Positions 61,427-64,000 of a stretch of 64,000 nt of DNA are shown here, one piece after another. The notes beneath the pieces were generated by a model. That model saw only the letters and a list, made by a program, of their open reading frames with translations, was not told the origin of the DNA and ran no database searches. The position numbers and the translations under genes were made by a program. The DNA comes from WSZJ01 sp964590435 (GTDB lineage Bacteria; Planctomycetota; MHYJ01; WSZJ01), in the NCBI GenBank assembly GCA_964590435.1, contig CAZPWT010000049.1, positions 72,358 through 136,357 on the forward strand, read 5' to 3'. How positions within the stretch are numbered: position 1 is the first letter of the stretch; each line of letters begins with the position of its first letter.

Positions 61427-61981
61427 ATGGAACTTCCCTTCACACCTGAGACAGAGCTCGAGCGTGCGGTCTGCGCCGACCCGGAGTGGCTGGCCGGCGC
61501 GGCCTGGGGGACGCCGCGCCCCGGGCACCCGGAGGGGAGCGTTGCGGCCCACGTCGCGGCGGTGCTCGCGAACGTCGAGCGGTTCGCGTCGACCCCGAAG
61601 GAGCGCGAGAAGCTGCGCTTCATCGCCATCGTCCACGACGCCTGCAAGAACCAGGTCGACGAATCCCGGCCGCGCGAGGGCCCCAATCACCATGCGGTCC
61701 TCGCCCGCCGTCTCGCCGAGCGTTTCACCGACGACCGCGACCTGCTCGAGATCATCGAATTGCACGACGAGGGTTACAACGCCTGGGTCGCGTACTCCCA
61801 CCGGCGGGAAAAGCGGGCGCTGGAGCGGATCCTCGTCCTCGTCGACCGGCTCGGTCCCGCGCTGCCGCTCTTCTGGAAATTTTTCCAGGCTGACAACGCG
61901 CTTCCCGGAAAGAGCCAGGACCCGACGGCGTGGTTTGCGCGCGTGACGGCCTGCTTGCCGCCCCCTTCGACATCAGGCTAG
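61427..61981 (+). CDS. HD-domain phosphohydrolase-like protein
   Basis: This 184-residue protein starts at ATG 61427 (a longer frame from 61375 is possible). Metal-binding residues of the HD superfamily appear in order: His in GSVAAHVAAVLANV, the HD pair in IAIVHDACKN, His in NHHAVLARR and in IIELHDEGYNAW. HD proteins of this size hydrolyse nucleotides or phosphate esters. Substrate unknown. It precedes the glycosyltransferase by 10 bp. Confidence 0.78.
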   Translation: MELPFTPETELERAVCADPEWLAGAAWGTPRPGHPEGSVAAHVAAVLANVERFASTPKEREKLRFIAIVHDACKNQVDESRPREGPNHHAVLARRLAERFTDDRDLLEIIELHDEGYNAWVAYSHRREKRALERILVLVDRLGPALPLFWKFFQADNALPGKSQDPTAWFARVTACLPPPSTSG

Positions 61982-61991
61982 ACTCGCCCAC

Positions 61992-62750
61992 GTGACACCC
62001 GTCCTCGATGCGCCGGTCATCGCGCCCCAATCGCCTCCGGCCGTCGCGCCCGCCACGACGGAAGCGGTCGCGGTGATCTGCGCGTACAACGAGGCTGCCC
62101 ACATCGAGGCGGTCGTGCGGGGGGCGCTGAAGCACGTCCCGGTCGTGGTTGTGGACGACGGCTCGCGCGACAACACGGCGGAAGTCGCCAGCCGCGCCGG
62201 GGCATGGGTGCTGCGCAAGGAGCGGAACGCGGGGAAGGGCGCCGCGCTGGTGACGGGGTTCCGGTGGGCGGTGCGAAGCGGGTACAAGGCGGTGGTGTGC
62301 CTCGACGGGGACGGGCAGCACGACACGGAGGAGATCCCGAAGTTCCTCGACCTCTGGCGGCTGGGGCACCAGGCGGTGTTCGGGAACCGCATGACGGACG
62401 TCTCGACGATGCCCGCGGCGCGCCTCGCGGTGAACCGGCTCATGGGCACGACGGTCAGCACGATGGCGGGCTACCGCATCGCCGACCCGCAGTGCGGCTT
62501 TCGCCTCTACAGCGCCGGTTGCCTCCGTTCGCTCCGCGTGAAAACCGTCCGCTACGACGCCGAGGCCGAGATCGCCGTCCAGGTCGCCCGCGCCGGCTAC
62601 AAGATCGTGTCCATCCCCGTCCGCACCATCTACACCGCCGTCCTCAAGTCGAAAATCCGCCCGGTCATCGACACCATCCGCTTCCTCCGTATAGTCGTGT
62701 ACTACTCCATGGTCCGCCATCCGGACTGGAAAGGAACCCCGCCGGTATGA
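61992..62750 (+). CDS. Family 2 glycosyltransferase (polyprenol-phosphate type)
   Basis: This 252-residue GT-A transferase starts at GTG 61992. The nucleotide-sugar motifs are AVICAYNEAAHIEAV, VVVVDDGSRDNTAEVA and the DxD-containing CLDGDGQHDTEEI. DPQCGFRLYS is typical of the DPM/polyprenol-phosphate group. No C-terminal membrane helices are added beyond a hydrophobic stretch (TIRFLRIVVYYSMV). It shares 4 nt with the next gene (ATGA). It likely makes a lipid-linked sugar for the envelope. Confidence 0.9.
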   Translation: MTPVLDAPVIAPQSPPAVAPATTEAVAVICAYNEAAHIEAVVRGALKHVPVVVVDDGSRDNTAEVASRAGAWVLRKERNAGKGAALVTGFRWAVRSGYKAVVCLDGDGQHDTEEIPKFLDLWRLGHQAVFGNRMTDVSTMPAARLAVNRLMGTTVSTMAGYRIADPQCGFRLYSAGCLRSLRVKTVRYDAEAEIAVQVARAGYKIVSIPVRTIYTAVLKSKIRPVIDTIRFLRIVVYYSMVRHPDWKGTPPV

Positions 62751-63634
62751 TCCGACTCGCTTCCGTCCCGGCGCTTCCCGATTCCCCCTCGTACCCGTCG
62801 GTCGGCCTTGACGGGATCGAGGCGATGGCCGGCCCCGACAACCGCGCGCAGGCGCCGGCCGGGACGATCGGGCTGAGGCTGACCCTGCCGCTGTGCTGGC
62901 GCGAAGCGTGGCTCGGGTTGCCCGAGGCGTCGCAGCTGATGTCGCGCGTGCCGACGAAGGACGAGATGACGGACCACATGGCCGCGGGGATCGACGAGGC
63001 GCGGCGGCTGAAGGTGAAGTACGTCGCGATCCGGGCGTCGCACGGGACGCCGGAGGGGATCCTGACGGGGCGGCACGGGTACACGGACTACGACGTGCTC
63101 ATGGCGCTCGCGGAGTGGGTGTTCCTCTCGATGGGGGAGCGCGACCAGGGCTTCGAAGTGCTGTTCGAGAACACGTGGCACGCGGGGCTGCGGTGGAACG
63201 AGCCGAAGCTCGCGCAGCAGTTGCTCGACAAGATCAGGCATCCGCGGATCGGCTTCTCGCTGGACGTGGGGGCGTGGCTGCTCGTGTCCGGCGGCCTCCA
63301 GACGGAGACACAGGACCTGCGCCGTCTGCGGAATTTCGTGAAGTCGCTCGGGCCGATCGCGCAGAAGTTCCGGGCGCTGGTGCTGCGCCGCCCGGCGAAC
63401 GCGCCGGTGGCGAGCGACCTGGTGAAGAAAGTCCGGGCCTCGAACGACGCCTCGGAGAAGCTGAAGATCGCCGCGCAGTACGACGCCGCGGTTGACGCGC
63501 ACCAGCCGTGGGTGAGCGCCCCGCTGAAAGAACTCGTCGAGATCATCAACCCGGCGTACGTGATTCACCGGCTGAAGGGCGAGGGGGCGTCGTGGGCTGA
63601 AATGGTGAAGAGGCAGGACGCGCTGGTGAAGTAA
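62747..63634 (+). CDS. TIM-barrel sugar-isomerase/epimerase-like protein
   Basis: This 295-residue protein starts at ATG 62747, overlapping the glycosyltransferase stop. The xylose-isomerase-like barrel is suggested by RLKVKYVAIRASHGTPEG, VLFENTWHAGLRWNEPKLAQ (metal-ligand Glu) and HPRIGFSLDVGAWLLVSGG (metal-ligand Asp). Motif order fits the AP endonuclease 2/xylose isomerase superfamily. No specific substrate can be named. Coupling to a glycosyltransferase fits sugar metabolism for envelope glycans. Confidence 0.7.
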   Translation: MIRLASVPALPDSPSYPSVGLDGIEAMAGPDNRAQAPAGTIGLRLTLPLCWREAWLGLPEASQLMSRVPTKDEMTDHMAAGIDEARRLKVKYVAIRASHGTPEGILTGRHGYTDYDVLMALAEWVFLSMGERDQGFEVLFENTWHAGLRWNEPKLAQQLLDKIRHPRIGFSLDVGAWLLVSGGLQTETQDLRRLRNFVKSLGPIAQKFRALVLRRPANAPVASDLVKKVRASNDASEKLKIAAQYDAAVDAHQPWVSAPLKELVEIINPAYVIHRLKGEGASWAEMVKRQDALVK

Positions 63635-63648
63635 TTCCCAAATTCAGC

Positions 63649-63676
63649 TTGTGTCCGGTGTCTCAGTTCCTAGAAT
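63649..63676 (+). promoter_or_regulatory. Sigma-70-type promoter of tRNA-Pro
   Basis: TTGTGT at 63649-63654 and TAGAAT at 63671-63676 are separated by 16 nt. Both are near-consensus boxes, and the predicted start is a few bases before the tRNA at 63687. Confidence 0.6.
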
Positions 63677-63686
63677 GCGCGCCTCA

Positions 63687-63761
63687 CGGGGCGTAGCTCA
63701 GCCTGGCTAGAGCGCTTGGTTCGGGACCAAGAGGCCGCAGGTTCAAATCCTGTCGCCCCGA
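63687..63761 (+). tRNA. tRNA-Pro (anticodon CGG)
   Basis: A 7-bp acceptor stem pairs CGGGGCG with CGCCCCG. The D-arm GCTC...GAGC, the anticodon stem CTTGG/CCAAG with loop TTCGGGA, and the T-arm GCAGG-TTCAAAT-CCTGT are all present. The anticodon CGG (63722-63724) reads CCG proline codons. CCA is not encoded. The discriminator is A at 63761. Confidence 0.96.
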
Positions 63762-63853
63762 TAGAAGGGCCAGAAATAGAAGAAGCGCGGATTTCGAAGG
63801 CGGACCTTGCCCGCCTTCTTCATCCGCGCTTCTTCTATTTCCGGCCCTTCTAT
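63761..63853. repeat. Large near-perfect inverted repeat abutting the tRNA
   Basis: Arms of ~43 nt (63761-63803 and 63811-63853) pair with only about four mismatches around a 7-nt centre. The left arm begins on the tRNA discriminator base. In RNA it would form a very stable hairpin. It may be a terminator-like structure, a short mobile repeat, or an integration scar. Nothing coding was found in it. Confidence 0.75.
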
Positions 63854-63863
63854 CGGCGTCGGC

Positions 63864-63983
63864 TCAGAGCGTGAGAAAAAATCCGGCGTGTCAGGCTGCG
63901 TCGGCCCAGTGACGGTGGTTTGAGGAGTTCTTGATGTGCGGGCCGACTCCGCCCGACCCGCGCGGATTTTTTTCACGCTCTGA
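63864..63983. repeat. MITE-like element with 21-22-bp terminal inverted repeats
   Basis: TCAGAGCGTGAGAAAAAATC followed by CG (63864-63885) is repeated inverted at 63963-63983, differing by a single-base indel. The two arms enclose 77 bp. Terminal repeats of this length around a short non-coding core look like a miniature transposable element. No target duplication is evident. It lies 10 bp after the first inverted repeat. Confidence 0.6.
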
Positions 63984-64000
63984 CGTTCGGATTCCATGGA

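Noticed and set aside
1..64000. CRISPR array, insertion-sequence transposase or prophage genes
   Set aside because: No regularly spaced repeats, no DDE or tyrosine recombinase motifs and no phage structural genes were seen. The only repeat elements are those listed near the tRNA and the A-rich block.

Overview
The window is G+C-rich throughout, with tightly packed genes and many start/stop overlaps. It holds several gene types common in Planctomycetota and other little-cultured environmental bacteria: a PfaA/PfaD-type lipid synthase, a huge VIT-vWA-TPR protein, secreted HEAT-repeat proteins, a System II cytochrome c maturation pair and an NrfD-type respiratory complex. I suggest a Planctomycetota-like Gram-negative. 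This is an inference, because the window has no rRNA or marker gene that would settle it.

Layout. 1-5.6 kb (minus): pfaD then pfaA, a polyunsaturated/secondary fatty acid synthase that runs off the left edge. 5.7-14.3 kb (minus): a 2875-residue FecR/VIT/vWA/TPR protein. 14.4-19.5 kb (minus): a metal-efflux operon (adaptor, RND pump, secreted accessory protein) behind a decayed CsoR-like regulator fragment. 19.6-24.3 kb (plus): 3-oxoacid CoA-transferase subunits A and B, a beta-helix protein, a coiled-coil membrane protein and an acetyltransferase. 24.3-24.7 kb has no convincing gene.

24.7-40.0 kb (plus) is the most interesting part: a respiratory island. It encodes an outer-membrane beta-barrel, a 13-haem cytochrome, an OmcA/MtrC-type decahaem lipoprotein, ResB and CcsA for haem attachment, a tetrahaem c554-type cytochrome, and a four-gene Qrc/alternative-complex-III-like quinone complex (pentahaem cytochrome, Mo-enzyme-like subunit, four-cluster ferredoxin, NrfD). 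That is 32 haem-binding motifs in about 15 kb. Two good sigma-54 promoter motifs lie inside the island. The simplest reading is a path from menaquinol, through the NrfD complex and periplasmic cytochromes, through the barrel, to a cell-surface decahaem cytochrome.

40.0-42.4 kb (minus): two secreted proteins, one with HEAT plus vWA domains. 42.6-45.6 kb: a degenerate cyclase/STAND ATPase/TPR regulator. 45.7-51.2 kb: a DODA-type dioxygenase, a MacA/MacB-like export system, a methyltransferase and RfbC. 51.3-53.0 kb: a His/Arg-rich secreted peptide, a TPR protein and a small DNA-binding protein with its probable operator. 53.0-55.9 kb (minus): three secreted proteins, two of them HEAT-like paralogues. 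55.9-61.2 kb (mostly minus): accD, then gap-pgk-rpe of central carbon metabolism, with a truncated GxxExxY gene and a saccharopine-dehydrogenase-like gene. 61.4-63.6 kb: an HD-domain protein, a family 2 glycosyltransferase and a sugar-isomerase-like protein. 63.65-64.0 kb: tRNA-Pro(CGG), followed at once by two large inverted repeats.

All calls come from reading the sequence and recalling family signatures. No database search was possible.
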